A stretch of 64,000 nucleotides of DNA from Saprospiraceae bacterium (GTDB lineage Bacteria; Bacteroidota; Bacteroidia; Chitinophagales; Saprospiraceae): positions 1-64,000 of the forward strand of contig JAQXDE010000014.1 in assembly GCA_029251525.1 (NCBI GenBank), read 5' to 3'. The position numbers and the translations under genes are program-made. Positions 17,324-27,662 of the stretch are shown here, one piece after another. A model generated the notes under the pieces. The model made no database searches. It saw nothing but the letters and a program-made list of their open reading frames with translations, and had not been told where the DNA came from. Numbering within the stretch: the first letter of the stretch is position 1; every line of letters begins with the position of its first letter.

Positions 17324-18616
17324 TTATGCCGTATTTCTTGAGGGTAAAAATAAATCGAATCGAGTTCCTTTATTTAAATCACTTATCACTTTTACAAAAC
17401 CTTGATGACGTTCAACTATCATTTTAACATAGGCCAATCCTAACCCAAATCCTGGTCGATCATGTACGTCTCCATTTTGTACTCGTTGATATTTTTTAAA
17501 AACACCTTGCTGTTCTTTCTGACAAATCCCAATCCCATTATCCTCAAATTGAAAAAGGATTCCCTGATTTTCTTTTCTCATTATAATTTTTATTTCAGGG
17601 GTCGTAACAGAATACTTTAATGCATTATCTAACAAGTTTCTAAAAGCATTCCCTAAATGAAACTTATCTCCTTCTAATTCAACATTTTCAATATCTGAAT
17701 AAAACAATACATTTGCATTTTTTTCTTTTATCTGAATATCCATTCCTTCAATCACAGTTTGTATCAATTTCTTAGGATTCAAATTTTCTTTCTCCAATTG
17801 GTATTCACCATTTTCTAATTTTGCCAAATGTAATACTCGTTCAATTTGATGCTTAAGCTTTCCACTTTCTTCCTTAACTACATGAAGGTATTTTTGATGA
17901 GAAGATTCTGTTATTTTTTTTGCTAAAAGATTTCCAGCCAATGAAATATTAGTCAATGGTGTCCTAAATTCATGAGCCATATTATTAAAAAATTCTTTAT
18001 TAATTTGAGCCATTTTCTTCTGTCTCAACAACGTATAATTAGCAAAAATAAAAACTGAAGTAATGAAAAACAAAATTACAATTGAGGAGAAAAACATAAA
18101 TTTTATTTTCCCAAAAATATAATCTCTCTTCTCCGGAAAAGTGATACTCATAACATAATTATCAGATTTTTGCAGTGGATTCAATGCACATTGATAAGTA
18201 GGAAAAGTACCAAAACTATTAAACGTTTCTTTTTGGATTATCTCTACTTTATATTCCATATCTATTGCATAAAAATCAAATGCAATTGCTAGTGTGCTGT
18301 CTAAAGTCGATCTTACAAAAGGGGTATTTGATTCTACTTTAAATTCATTCCCATCTTGAAAATAAGGGACACAACCTCCTTCTTGCAAAAGTGGAGCGCA
18401 ACCTTTTGAGGAAGCATCTGAAGAAACAATACATTTCGAAGTAGGCTCAACAATGATATTACCCGCTGCATAACACAACGCCATACGAACTTTCTCATCA
18501 AATTGTTCTTCGATTAATCGTTGCGAATCAGTAAGCCATTTGACTTGAAATGCGATCAGCGCAATCAAAACTAAAGTGGAAGCGGCGATGACGTAAGATG
18601 TTCTGCTTGACTGCAT
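17324..18616 (-). CDS. Membrane sensor histidine kinase with Cys-containing periplasmic domain
   Basis: This 430-residue kinase has transmembrane segments at about 8-25 and 172-195 enclosing a periplasmic domain of about 145 residues. That domain carries five cysteines (48, 62, 73, 82, 143; the first at its membrane edge), which suggests disulfides or a redox- or metal-related signal; this is inference. There is no HAMP domain. DHp contains the phospho-accepting His215 (NNMAHEFRTPL). The ATPase domain shows DNALKYS (N box), DNGIGI (G1) and GFGLGLAYVKMI (G2). It is the first gene of the leftward pair with the response regulator downstream. Confidence 0.92.
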   Translation of the reverse strand: MQSSRTSYVIAASTLVLIALIAFQVKWLTDSQRLIEEQFDEKVRMALCYAAGNIIVEPTSKCIVSSDASSKGCAPLLQEGGCVPYFQDGNEFKVESNTPFVRSTLDSTLAIAFDFYAIDMEYKVEIIQKETFNSFGTFPTYQCALNPLQKSDNYVMSITFPEKRDYIFGKIKFMFFSSIVILFFITSVFIFANYTLLRQKKMAQINKEFFNNMAHEFRTPLTNISLAGNLLAKKITESSHQKYLHVVKEESGKLKHQIERVLHLAKLENGEYQLEKENLNPKKLIQTVIEGMDIQIKEKNANVLFYSDIENVELEGDKFHLGNAFRNLLDNALKYSVTTPEIKIIMRKENQGILFQFEDNGIGICQKEQQGVFKKYQRVQNGDVHDRPGFGLGLAYVKMIVERHQGFVKVISDLNKGTRFDLFLPSRNTA

Positions 18617-19940
18617 TAAGTTTAATTTTTTAGATACAATTAATTACTTCGGTAAGAGGTGATCAATTAAATACTAAGCAATAAAAGGATTATTCCCCTT
18701 TAATCTTGGTGTTTAACAGCTTTTTAACATGTGAATAAAATTGAAAAACAGTTTTATTTAGGTCTTACAAATAACTTTATTAAGTCATTTATTTTGTTTC
18801 GAAATATTTTTCAGTATTTCAGTGATTATTGAAATAACACGTTTCCTTTTTTATAAATAAAATATTCATTGCATTTACGTTGATCATTTTAACGGTAAGT
18901 ATCTCAAATTAACTCCTCACAAAAACAAAAACTTAAACACCTCAATAACTAATAGCTTGCAAAAAATAATTGATGCAACTGCTGCAGCTAAATATATTAC
19001 TTTATTGGAAGCTACTTGAAAAACGAATTGCAATAAAAATTCAAAAGTAAAAGTGGCTTCTTATCAAATAAATCGGTTTCTAGGTATCCTACTTCATCTA
19101 CTAAATTGAAAAAAAATAAAAAAGAACGTTGTTCAAAAATAATACTAAGATAGTCAAAAATAAAAAAGACTCGATTTTGCTTGTTACTCAAAAATTAGCT
19201 TGGAAACTACTGCCTCTAATAATTATTAATAAGATATGAAATTTTGTCAACCCATGCCGAGTTAATTGATAATTTTTTTTTGATTAAAAAAAATTAACTA
19301 TATCATTTCAGTATCTTTTTCCCAACAAGAAATTAGCAAAAGAACAGTTTCAAATTCATAATTTATAACCAGCTCCCAATCTGATCAACACTTCTTTTTC
19401 TTATTTAAAACCACTACTCCACTCTTTCAACTAACTCTACATAAGCATAGGATTTTTAGGATACAATTGGGGCAAATTTTACTATATATAAATCATATGA
19501 AAGATTTAAAATATAAAGTGAGATAGATTTTGAACTTAGATTAAAACAAACTCTTGGGTTAAAATCAGGATAAAATAATATTAGGTCATTCCCATTAAAT
19601 AAGTTTTTGAATCAAATAAAGTAAACTCTGAAAAATGAATCAATTTCAGCAATGAAGTACTTAAGTCTATTTTAATTTTTTCTGAGCTAAAGGCTTTAAC
19701 CCATCATCCTTGTTCAAAACTAAATGCAATAATTAAATCATTAATATCACCAGAATATTTTATACCAATAAAAGGAAAAAATAACTTTGACATGTAGATC
19801 AATAGATTCATCTTCTTTTTTATATTCGTTTGAGGAGGTAGGTAACTCAAAGAAAAAATAGGAAGGTTTTAAGAAGATAGATATTGAAAAGAAATATAGA
19901 CTTTTAAAGACTACTCAATTTATTTTCCTAATTCTAGGCA
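18617..19940. other. Long gene-poor interval with coding-like debris
   Basis: About 1.3 kb lies between the histidine kinase start and the terminator of the next cargo gene. No intact gene is visible. Leftward coding-like scraps occur at about 19200-19440 (for example EVLIRLGAGYKL and SYAYVELVERV in different frames) and at 19581-19793 (listed separately). The right-hand part nearest 18617 should hold the kinase promoter. Confidence 0.4.
19581..19793 (-). pseudogene. Short decayed frame with one internal stop
   Basis: From an ATG at 19793 the leftward frame reads MSKLFFPFIGIKYSGDINDL and on to SFEQG, then a TGA, then WVKAFSSEKIKIDLSTSLLK and further to a TAA at 19583-19581. Seventy-one codons with a single in-frame stop and ordinary amino-acid composition suggest a recently dead gene fragment. 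The family is unknown. An ordinary non-coding explanation is possible. Confidence 0.3.
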
Positions 19941-19990
19941 AAAAAAATCGAATCAAAATTACATAAATATAATGTTGATTCGATTTTTAA
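19941..19990 (-). terminator. Terminator of the 1762-residue cargo gene
   Basis: AAAAATCGAATCAA (19943-19956) pairs perfectly over 14 bp with TTGATTCGATTTTT (19975-19988). It lies 32 bases past the leftward stop codon and ends in a T-run in that direction. Confidence 0.8.
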
Positions 19991-20019
19991 AATCTAAAAA
20001 ACGATAATATAATCTTGTC

Positions 20020-23000
20020 TTATCTCAAAATTGTAACATCACCTTTTAATATTAATCCTGATGCAAAGTCTAAGCGAAGAATATAATAATAAGTTCCCTC
20101 TGTAAGCGGTTTTCCATTTTGATTTGTCCCACCCCAATCATTATTATAGGGTTTTGATTCATACACCACATCGCCCCACCTATTGAATATTACAAATTCA
20201 TTGTTGACATAATCATGCGGGTTTTGAGCTAAAATATCAAAAACAAAAACATCATTCAATCCATCATCGTTCGGAGTAATTGTATTCGTATTTTGTTGAA
20301 TTAAACTATCAATTGGCAATGGGTCTTTTACATTAACTGTAATCGTAACTAATGAAGTATCACAAGCGTCCAAACAAACGGTAGAACAAAATTCATATTC
20401 AAATATTTCCGTTCCAATAAAATCTAAATTTGGAATATAATTGAAACCACCACCGCCAATGTTAGAAAGTGTTCCATTTGCCACACTAGTCAAAGCTATA
20501 AATTGTCCTTGTCCAACTGCATCATTTATACTTACATCAAAATCTAATGTTTCATTTTCTACCATATTATAGACATCATCATTAGTTACAGAAACTTCAT
20601 CAACTGTAACTATTACGGTATCTGAGCTGTACTCAGGACAACCTAATGCTGAAATAGTCCAAATAAAAATATTTGTTCCTGTTTGTAAATTTGTAACATC
20701 TGTAATCGGATTTACAGGATCTGTCGGAATAGCATTTCCTAGACTTACCCATATTCCAATCACTTCATTCGGTAAGTTTCCTTCCAAATTTGTAGTCGTT
20801 TCACATACTGCAAAATCATCTCCTGCATCAGCAAGAGGGAATGTATTATTAAAAACAACTTCTACGTCACTTGTCGCTGTACATCCTGATTGTATATCGG
20901 TAACTAATAAAGTATAAGTTCCTGCAGAGGATACTTGAGGCATAGTGGTATCCTCATTTATATCAATAATTCCTCCATTGGACGATGTCCAAGAATAGGT
21001 AATTGTTGCCCCTGTTGAAGACGCTGTTCCATCCAAAAGAATTGAAATAACACCGCAATCTAAATCAACAGGAGTTACTACCACCGCATTAACTACTTGG
21101 CTTGATATTATATTAACTTGAGCACTAGAAGAACATCCATTCGTTGTATCTGTAACTGTCAATACGTAAGTACCAATTGCATCAACTTCTGGATTAATAT
21201 CAGTTTCAGTTCCAAGAACGATAGACCCAGTGCCAGATGTTGTCCAAAGGTAAACAAAATCATTCCCCATTGAGGAGTTTGAACCATCAAGGAAAATGGA
21301 AGTAGCCGCACAGGGTAATTCCATTTCTATACCAGCATCAGCAATTGGAGCAACCTCATCATTTAGGACTTCCAAACTAATCGTATCTGAACAACCTGTG
21401 ACAGTATCTAAAGCAATAAATTCATAAATACCTGCAGCATCACCTTGAATGTTTAATTGAGTTGGATCAGAAGAAGTAATATTTCCTCCCATTGATGCTG
21501 TCCAGTTATAAATTACATCTAGAGTTGAAGCATTAACTGAAGCCTCAAAATTAACTGTATTAGTCAAACAATTAATATCACTATCAGCCATCGCACTTGC
21601 CATCACCAAACTAGAGTCGACTAAAACCAAGGCTCCATTTTGGTAAACACATCCTGTTATAGTATCAGTTACTAACAACGTGTAAAATGCTTGAGAACTC
21701 ACTAAAGGCATTAATCCATTTGTTGTTCCAGGAATATAATTTCCATTTGGACCAGTCACCCAACTAAAAACTTGGTTTGGTAAAAGTATTGTTCCAGATG
21801 CATCAAGTGTTACGATTGGATTACTACAAGTAATGTTAGATGTGAGCTCCACATTTACTATTGGTGATGCACTCTTTTGTTCTACAAAAATTGTATCAGT
21901 ATCAACACATCCATTGTTAGTATTAGTTACACATAAGATATATGTCCCTCCTATGTCAGCCTCTGCTATTAAAGCATCTTGCCCCAAAACAATATTCCCA
22001 TCTATTGTCTTCCAAAAATATTCTACTCCAAAAGAAGTCGAACCAGTTCCATCCAAAGTTACTGTCATTTCATCACAATCAAATTCAATTGTATCTTGAG
22101 CTACAGTTGCAAGTGGAGCGGTATTATTTGAGGAGACAAATAATGGATCCGACGATGAACAATTGTTATTAATGTTAGTAATTGTTAAAATATAAGCTCC
22201 AGATTCATTTACAGTAGGCATTAAAGTATTTTCATTGCCATCAATTACCACTCCTGAACCAGAAACAGCGACCCATTCAATAAAATAGTCAGAACCACTT
22301 GAAGAAACTAAAGACGCGTCTAAAGTAATCTCAGGATTAGTGCAGGTAATTGTTCCATTTGCTCCTGCTTCTACGATTGGATAATCATCACTTTCTGTAA
22401 CTACAACTGTATCTATATCTGTGCATCCATTTATAATATCGGTTACCATAATTAAATATTCCCCAGCTGATGAAATGGTAGGAGATAATGTAGTTGGGTT
22501 CGCAAGAGCATTACCAGATATTGCTGACCACTGATAAGTATAATCAACTCCAGTAGAAGAGTTAGACCCATCCAATGAAGCGGAATTTTGTCCACAATCT
22601 AATACAATATCATTTCCCGCATCTGCATTGGGCTTGACAATATTTTGAACAACAACAATGCTTGCAGAGTCCTTACATCCATTATCATCGTTAGTAAGTG
22701 TCAATTGAAAAGTCCCTGCAGCATCAATAATTAAATCGCCTTGAGGGTTAGTTCCTGAAATTGTTCCAAAAATAATATCCCATCCCTCATTAATATTACT
22801 TCCTACTGATGTTCCTTGAGATAATATTACCTCAGATTGAGAACATGTCAAAATTCCTGAAGCCACTGGGTTTGGAATAGGAGCTATTGTATCCATCAAA
22901 ACTGTCATCGAAGAAGTCGCTAGACAATTATTGATAGTATCTAAAACTTCCAATGTATAAACACCTCCAGCATCAACGAAGGGTGCTATTGACGTTGGAT

Positions 23001-25308
23001 CAGGAGTAATATTTCCAGAACCAGTTGTTGTCCAAGAATATTTGAACTCAGCCCCTATTGAAGAATTTGATCCATCCAACTGAACACTTAAAATATCACA
23101 GGACAATACTTGATCTGACCCAGCATTAGAAATTGGAAGATTTGCATCTTGAGTCACCATGGTGGTATCGCTAGCTGTACAACCATTAGTTATATCTGTT
23201 ACCATCAAAATATATTCACCTGCAGCGGTTACAGTCGGCATTAAGGTTGTTCCATTCATAGCAATATCTCCGCCGTTAGTTACCCATAAGTATGTAAAAT
23301 CCCCAGTAGAAGAACCTGTTCCATCCAATATAATAAAAGGAGTAGTACAGTTTATTTCATTATTCATATCTGAAACTACCGCTACCGGATCTGCCAAATT
23401 AGCACCTACTATCACTAAAGCTTCATCCGTACATTGACTATATGTATTTGTTACAGTCATCGTATAAGTTCCTACAGCATCAACTGTTGGCATAGTGGTA
23501 TTTCCATTTGTAATCGTACCAGGGCCTGACCAAGCGTAGGTGATTAGTGAACCTGAGGAAGAAGCACTACCATCCAAAGTAACCTCTGCATTAATACAAG
23601 TAATTGAAGGTCCAGATGTAGCACTTGCTGTTGGTGTATCGTTATTTAATACAATCTCCACCGTATCTGTTGATACACATCCTGTTCCATCTTCTGTAAC
23701 CAAAAGAATATAAGTACCCTCTTGATCAATAGTAGGATTAGGCATGTCTTGATTCATTACAAAACTTCCACCAATCGTAGTCCATGCATAAGTATAGGTT
23801 CCAATTGGATCAACTGTTCCATTTAATTCCAAGGCTAACACTACACAATTTAATGTATCAGAATCTCCAGCTTCTACAATTGGTGGAACCACATCTCCTT
23901 CTACAAAACTAAAGGCCATGTCTGTACAACCATTTGAGGTATCTGTTACTATCAAGTTATAAGTCCCAATTCCATTAACAGTTGCCATTAGCGTATTTCC
24001 AGACAAAATAGTAGCAGTTCCTGGTGCATGAATCCATTCATAAATTATATCTATTCCAGTTGATGAACCTGTTCCATCTAATACCGTTGTCGGTTCAGCA
24101 CAACTAATTGTATCTAAAAGTTCAGCTACAGCAATTGGATTTGCAAAATTTCCAAAAAGACTAAAACTAGAAGAATAATTGTTTATTGGTAAACTTGAAT
24201 CTGTAATTGTAACAGTGTAACTACCGATATCAATCCCAGTCAAATCCTGAGTAGTACTATCATTACTCCATTGGTAAGTATAAGGTCCTGTTCCTCCAGC
24301 AACTGAAATATTGATTCCTCCTCCATTTGCATTGTAACAATTAGGTTGAGTTAAGGTACTATTAGTAATAAAAATAGTTTGTTGAATATTTATTTTACCT
24401 CCAGAAGATTCTAGTCCTGAATTATTAGTATTTCCGAATTGAATTACTTCAATTGGAATTGGATTATCGTCAAATAAAACACATGTCATATCATTCACAC
24501 TTCCAATTACCGTAAAACACATTTCAAAAATGATAGTTCCATTCGCTAATGTCACACCATTAAATGGATCAGAATCATTATCATTCCAGGAAAAACCAAT
24601 TTGCCCTGAACTTGCATTAGTAATCCCGAATGAATTTACATCCAAATCCGATAAATTAAATGCGGTCACAGAATCGTATTGTAAAACGGAAGGATCCCAA
24701 TTTATTGAACTCTGAATACTTTCTAAATCATCAAAAGTAGTTACACTTATCGGCAAACAAAATGATTCACCTGGTGCATAAATTTCACTAGGCATGGTAA
24801 ATACCAAAGGCGCAGGAATAGTTACATTCCCCCCTTGAGTTACCAAGTTCATGGGAGTAAAAACTCCATTTATAACCGCCAAAATATCAATTGAAGTTGG
24901 TGTACCAGTAAAATCAACTTGTGTACTACTGCCTCCTGGTCCAACTACTGTAAAACACAATTGGAAAAATAAATCTCCATTTGCCATACTTACACCTCCA
25001 GGAGCTGATGATGAAAATGAAAATGTAGAAACTCCTGAAGCGCTTCCAGAAGTATTTATATTCGCACCTGTAAAACTTGCATTCAATGCTTGAATAGAAT
25101 TGAGGCTCAATATAGTTTGATCCCAGTTTATGGAAAATTGTAAAGCATTTATGTTCATCAAGTTTTCGGCTGTAACATCCATACAAAATGAACTCCCAAC
25201 ACCTCCAGATTCATCTTCTAGGGTAAAAATTGCATCTTGACTCTGAACTTTGAAAATTGTAAGAAGTAGGAAAAATCCTGTAACAATGGTTTTTATTATT
25301 TTTATCAT
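20020..25308 (-). CDS. Large T9SS type B cargo with cohesin-like and PKD/Ig-like repeats
   Basis: This 1762-residue protein has a signal peptide (residues 1-23, ending KVQSQDA). Two cohesin-like domains follow (about 25-165 and 168-310), recognisable by 'FSINWDQTILSL' and 'SSINWDPSVLQY' and the later 'LFFQLCFTV' / 'IIFEMCFTV'. Next are one SprB-like repeat (YQWSNDSTTQDL, about 345) and about 14 tandem PKD/Ig-like modules of about 85-95 residues (about 385-1580), each of the type C-x(n)-LDGSxSSxG…YxWTT…GTYxLxVTDxxNGC. A Cadherin/Big-like module (NETLDFDVSINDAVGQGQF, about 1600) precedes the C-terminal gliding-motility-associated (CHU_C) domain from TPNDDGLNDVFVFD to the end. That tail directs type B export through the T9SS. 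The PorP/SprF-family gene lies directly upstream on the same strand, the usual partner of such cargo. Confidence 0.9.
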   Translation of the reverse strand: MIKIIKTIVTGFFLLLTIFKVQSQDAIFTLEDESGGVGSSFCMDVTAENLMNINALQFSINWDQTILSLNSIQALNASFTGANINTSGSASGVSTFSFSSSAPGGVSMANGDLFFQLCFTVVGPGGSSTQVDFTGTPTSIDILAVINGVFTPMNLVTQGGNVTIPAPLVFTMPSEIYAPGESFCLPISVTTFDDLESIQSSINWDPSVLQYDSVTAFNLSDLDVNSFGITNASSGQIGFSWNDNDSDPFNGVTLANGTIIFEMCFTVIGSVNDMTCVLFDDNPIPIEVIQFGNTNNSGLESSGGKINIQQTIFITNSTLTQPNCYNANGGGINISVAGGTGPYTYQWSNDSTTQDLTGIDIGSYTVTITDSSLPINNYSSSFSLFGNFANPIAVAELLDTISCAEPTTVLDGTGSSTGIDIIYEWIHAPGTATILSGNTLMATVNGIGTYNLIVTDTSNGCTDMAFSFVEGDVVPPIVEAGDSDTLNCVVLALELNGTVDPIGTYTYAWTTIGGSFVMNQDMPNPTIDQEGTYILLVTEDGTGCVSTDTVEIVLNNDTPTASATSGPSITCINAEVTLDGSASSSGSLITYAWSGPGTITNGNTTMPTVDAVGTYTMTVTNTYSQCTDEALVIVGANLADPVAVVSDMNNEINCTTPFIILDGTGSSTGDFTYLWVTNGGDIAMNGTTLMPTVTAAGEYILMVTDITNGCTASDTTMVTQDANLPISNAGSDQVLSCDILSVQLDGSNSSIGAEFKYSWTTTGSGNITPDPTSIAPFVDAGGVYTLEVLDTINNCLATSSMTVLMDTIAPIPNPVASGILTCSQSEVILSQGTSVGSNINEGWDIIFGTISGTNPQGDLIIDAAGTFQLTLTNDDNGCKDSASIVVVQNIVKPNADAGNDIVLDCGQNSASLDGSNSSTGVDYTYQWSAISGNALANPTTLSPTISSAGEYLIMVTDIINGCTDIDTVVVTESDDYPIVEAGANGTITCTNPEITLDASLVSSSGSDYFIEWVAVSGSGVVIDGNENTLMPTVNESGAYILTITNINNNCSSSDPLFVSSNNTAPLATVAQDTIEFDCDEMTVTLDGTGSTSFGVEYFWKTIDGNIVLGQDALIAEADIGGTYILCVTNTNNGCVDTDTIFVEQKSASPIVNVELTSNITCSNPIVTLDASGTILLPNQVFSWVTGPNGNYIPGTTNGLMPLVSSQAFYTLLVTDTITGCVYQNGALVLVDSSLVMASAMADSDINCLTNTVNFEASVNASTLDVIYNWTASMGGNITSSDPTQLNIQGDAAGIYEFIALDTVTGCSDTISLEVLNDEVAPIADAGIEMELPCAATSIFLDGSNSSMGNDFVYLWTTSGTGSIVLGTETDINPEVDAIGTYVLTVTDTTNGCSSSAQVNIISSQVVNAVVVTPVDLDCGVISILLDGTASSTGATITYSWTSSNGGIIDINEDTTMPQVSSAGTYTLLVTDIQSGCTATSDVEVVFNNTFPLADAGDDFAVCETTTNLEGNLPNEVIGIWVSLGNAIPTDPVNPITDVTNLQTGTNIFIWTISALGCPEYSSDTVIVTVDEVSVTNDDVYNMVENETLDFDVSINDAVGQGQFIALTSVANGTLSNIGGGGFNYIPNLDFIGTEIFEYEFCSTVCLDACDTSLVTITVNVKDPLPIDSLIQQNTNTITPNDDGLNDVFVFDILAQNPHDYVNNEFVIFNRWGDVVYESKPYNNDWGGTNQNGKPLTEGTYYYILRLDFASGLILKGDVTILR

Positions 25309-25452
25309 CTTCTAACGTTTGATATATTATTGGGTATTCTCTTTGAAAAAGTTAGAAGTTTTATTTCTAATTTTGACAAAACTTAAAAACCCAATATTTT
25401 GTCCTTTTAAAAAATTAAATCTAAGTTGATAATTTTAATCTGGCTTCTAATT

Positions 25453-26406
25453 TTATTTATATAGAGAAAATGCCAAATTAATTTCATGCGAACTTCCTAC
25501 CGTTGGGCCAAAAGTATTATAGGAATAGTCGTAGCCATACCCTATTTTTAAGAGGTTATCCCAACCTAGATTTTCTCCTAAATTGAACCCGGTCTCTAAA
25601 TGAAAAGTCCCTGAAGTAGAGAGTCCAGTACCTAGCCACATATTGCTTGGAAATTGGTACCGAATATTAAAATCAACTGAAACTGGAACATTAGGTGCAT
25701 ATTTAACCCAAATGGAAGGCTCTAGATAACCATCATTATCAAAGTAATGGTACATTCCAACCAAGCCATAAAAATGTTGAATTCTTTGGGTAGAAAAATC
25801 TCCACTTTCATCTTTAAAATTCAAATTTAAACCAAACACTTGCGGAACAGAAATTCCTGAATAAAATAAGTCATCCGCTAAAAATCCAGTTTCAAAAGTT
25901 CTATAAAAATAGACACCTAATCCAACGTCAGGAAATATTTTTGATTGATCTTCCATACTCAAAATATCACCTGGATCTCTTACAAACAATTTAGAGGAAT
26001 TTACTCGATACTGGACTAAACCAGCAGTCAAACCAATTGATAATCCACTATATTCGATATCATCTGAAATGATTCCTGCGATACGACCATAAGCTCCTGT
26101 GAAACCAGTTGGCCCTGTTTGGTCATTAATTAAGTATCCTCCAAACATTAATCCTACCCCTCCAGTTTCCATTACATATTCTCCTCGAATAGTTTGAGTT
26201 ATGGGATTGGCATCAAATCCAACCCATTGGGTTCTATAAGAAATACCAAAGGAAAGATTCTGTTCGGAAGTATGAAAGTCGCCGTTAATAGCAGCGGGGT
26301 TAAGTACGCCTACATTTTGGCGATATTGGGTAAATAAAGGGATTTGCTGTGCAGCTAATGCATGGCAGAAAAGAAACAGGGCTACTAATATGTAAAACCG
26401 ATTCAT
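25453..26406 (-). CDS. PorP/SprF family type IX secretion outer-membrane protein
   Basis: This 317-residue outer-membrane beta-barrel-type protein starts at the ATG at 26406; an apparent longer start nine bases upstream is a TTG. The signal peptide is MNRFYILVALFLFCHALAA. The mature start QQIPLFTQYRQNVGVLNPAA matches the conserved 'QYMFNxxxxNPAYAG'-like motif of the family. Regular aromatic-ended strands follow and the chain ends LAFSLYK. SprF/PorP-like proteins are linked to delivery or anchoring of type B cargo. Here the gene precedes the 1762-residue cargo by 144 bases, so the two probably form one leftward transcription unit. Confidence 0.9.
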   Translation of the reverse strand: MNRFYILVALFLFCHALAAQQIPLFTQYRQNVGVLNPAAINGDFHTSEQNLSFGISYRTQWVGFDANPITQTIRGEYVMETGGVGLMFGGYLINDQTGPTGFTGAYGRIAGIISDDIEYSGLSIGLTAGLVQYRVNSSKLFVRDPGDILSMEDQSKIFPDVGLGVYFYRTFETGFLADDLFYSGISVPQVFGLNLNFKDESGDFSTQRIQHFYGLVGMYHYFDNDGYLEPSIWVKYAPNVPVSVDFNIRYQFPSNMWLGTGLSTSGTFHLETGFNLGENLGWDNLLKIGYGYDYSYNTFGPTVGSSHEINLAFSLYK

Positions 26407-26579
26407 GGGGGTCAATTTGTTTTAATTAATCCGCAAAATTACTTAAAAATTCTCGACGCGAGCATTTTTAATCGTTAATTTTTTAGATAAAAATAGCAAT
26501 GAATAAATGAGAACTTTAATAAAAACAAGACTTGAGATTCAAAAAAGGGGATACATAAAAATAAAATCAAATATAGATA

Positions 26580-26626
26580 ATAGAAATCACTTTTTGAACC
26601 TTTCAAATAAAAAAAGTGATTTCTAT
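26580..26626 (-). terminator. Strong orphan terminator behind a dead T9SS gene end
   Basis: ATAGAAATCACTTTTT (26580-26595) pairs perfectly with AAAAAGTGATTTCTAT (26611-26626), a 16-bp stem with a 15-base loop. It lies eight bases past the stop codon of the decayed sorting-domain fragment at 26634 and does not follow any intact gene. Confidence 0.65.
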
Positions 26627-26633
26627 GAATTTA

Positions 26634-26785
26634 CTAGGTTTTACATTTCTTAACTGTTTCTATATGGATACCATCTGCAATTTTTAAACCTAAAAGATAA
26701 GTACCCGTTGAGAATGCCCCAATTTTATTTTAAAGTCAATTCTCTTCGACCAAACTTTTCAGTTTAAATTACCTATCCTGAAATA
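26634..26785 (-). pseudogene. C-terminal remnant of a T9SS type A cargo gene
   Basis: The last open piece reads IGAFSTGTYLLGLKIADG and then IHIETVKKCKT to a TAG at 26636-26634. This matches the end of a type A sorting domain (…L.xGxYLLxLxxxDG…KKxxx). Further upstream, in other frames and broken by stops, are ISG and TEKFGR, the expected preceding strand (…DISGRxI…). Only the tail of the gene survives, and the promoter-proximal part is gone. A good terminator still follows it. The remainder of the interval 26407-27013 shows nothing else. Confidence 0.6.
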
Positions 26786-27013
26786 TTAATATATTAAAAC
26801 TCTAATGTCAATAATTAGATCATTGTTGTGTCTAGTTACTTTTCTTTAGAGAAACTACCAATGATTTAAAAATAATGAAATAAAGAAATAAAGAAATAAT
26901 CATAACACTAGGTTAGGTTATTTTTTTCAAGTTCATGAAGTTTATTGCTTTCAATTAAAGCTTATCCAATAGATTTGCTTAGAAAAATGCAAATCCAGAA
27001 CACCAAAAAAAGT

Positions 27014-27053
27014 AAAAAAACGGTAAAGAAAATTACTTCTTGACCGTTTTTTC
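27014..27053 (-). terminator. Terminator after the 134-residue secreted protein
   Basis: AAAAAACGGT (27015-27024) pairs with ACCGTTTTTT (27043-27052), and the inner AAAGAA/TTCTT bases extend the stem. It lies 26 bases past the leftward stop. Confidence 0.75.
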
Positions 27054-27078
27054 ATCGTTGTAATAATATATTTTCTAA

Positions 27079-27483
27079 TTATTTGAACTCTTTTATTAAT
27101 ATTCCTTCTCTTGTTTTTAAGCTAAAAAAATACTTACCTTTTGGCAGGTTTGAAAAACCCATTGCAAGATTCAATTCATCAGTTTGAAAAGATTCTTCAT
27201 AAATGCTCAATCCATCTTGGTTATAAATGTGTAATATAAAAGCTTCCTTTTCTAAAAATGAAGCAACCACTTTAACATTGTTTTTACTTCCTTGATCTAG
27301 TAATTCGAATGTTTTCAGTCTACCCAATGTTGGGTCACTATGGATAGTTTGAATACTATTGTGGTGTATATCCGCTTTACGAATAAGAGAAATATCATGA
27401 TTAAAATCCATCGAATATTGAGAAATAATAATTTGCGGAATGAGCAATAATGCCACCACTAGGCGGGTAAACGGTTTTTTCAT
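27079..27483 (-). CDS. Small secreted protein resembling a T9SS sorting domain
   Basis: This 134-residue protein has a signal peptide (MKKPFTRLVVALLLIPQIIIS). The C-terminal 80 residues (VKVVASFLEKEAFILHIYNQ, then GLSIYEESF … NLPKGKYFFSLKTREGILIK) have the strand pattern of a type A sorting domain: 'xLxIYNxxGxxxYxxxF … LxxGxYxxxLxxxxGxxxKxF'. With only about 40 residues of other sequence it may be a minimal T9SS-exported protein or a small periplasmic protein of similar fold. Function is unknown. It stands alone with its own terminator. Confidence 0.65.
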   Translation of the reverse strand: MKKPFTRLVVALLLIPQIIISQYSMDFNHDISLIRKADIHHNSIQTIHSDPTLGRLKTFELLDQGSKNNVKVVASFLEKEAFILHIYNQDGLSIYEESFQTDELNLAMGFSNLPKGKYFFSLKTREGILIKEFK

Positions 27484-27662
27484 GGGATAAAGTTTACTTA
27501 AATAAATAATTTTCTATTTGATTGATCTATGTTCAGTTAAACCAAATATTTATATATTTTTATAACTAAGGATATTAAAAGTAATTTTTTCACATATATT
27601 AATAATCTAATAAGTTGTAAAACGTTAATTTGTCACATGCTTATACAATATTCATTTAGTCA

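Noticed and set aside
21833-25093. Several rightward frames of 60-92 codons opposite the 1762-residue cargo gene
   Set aside because: Antisense shadows of a repetitive gene.
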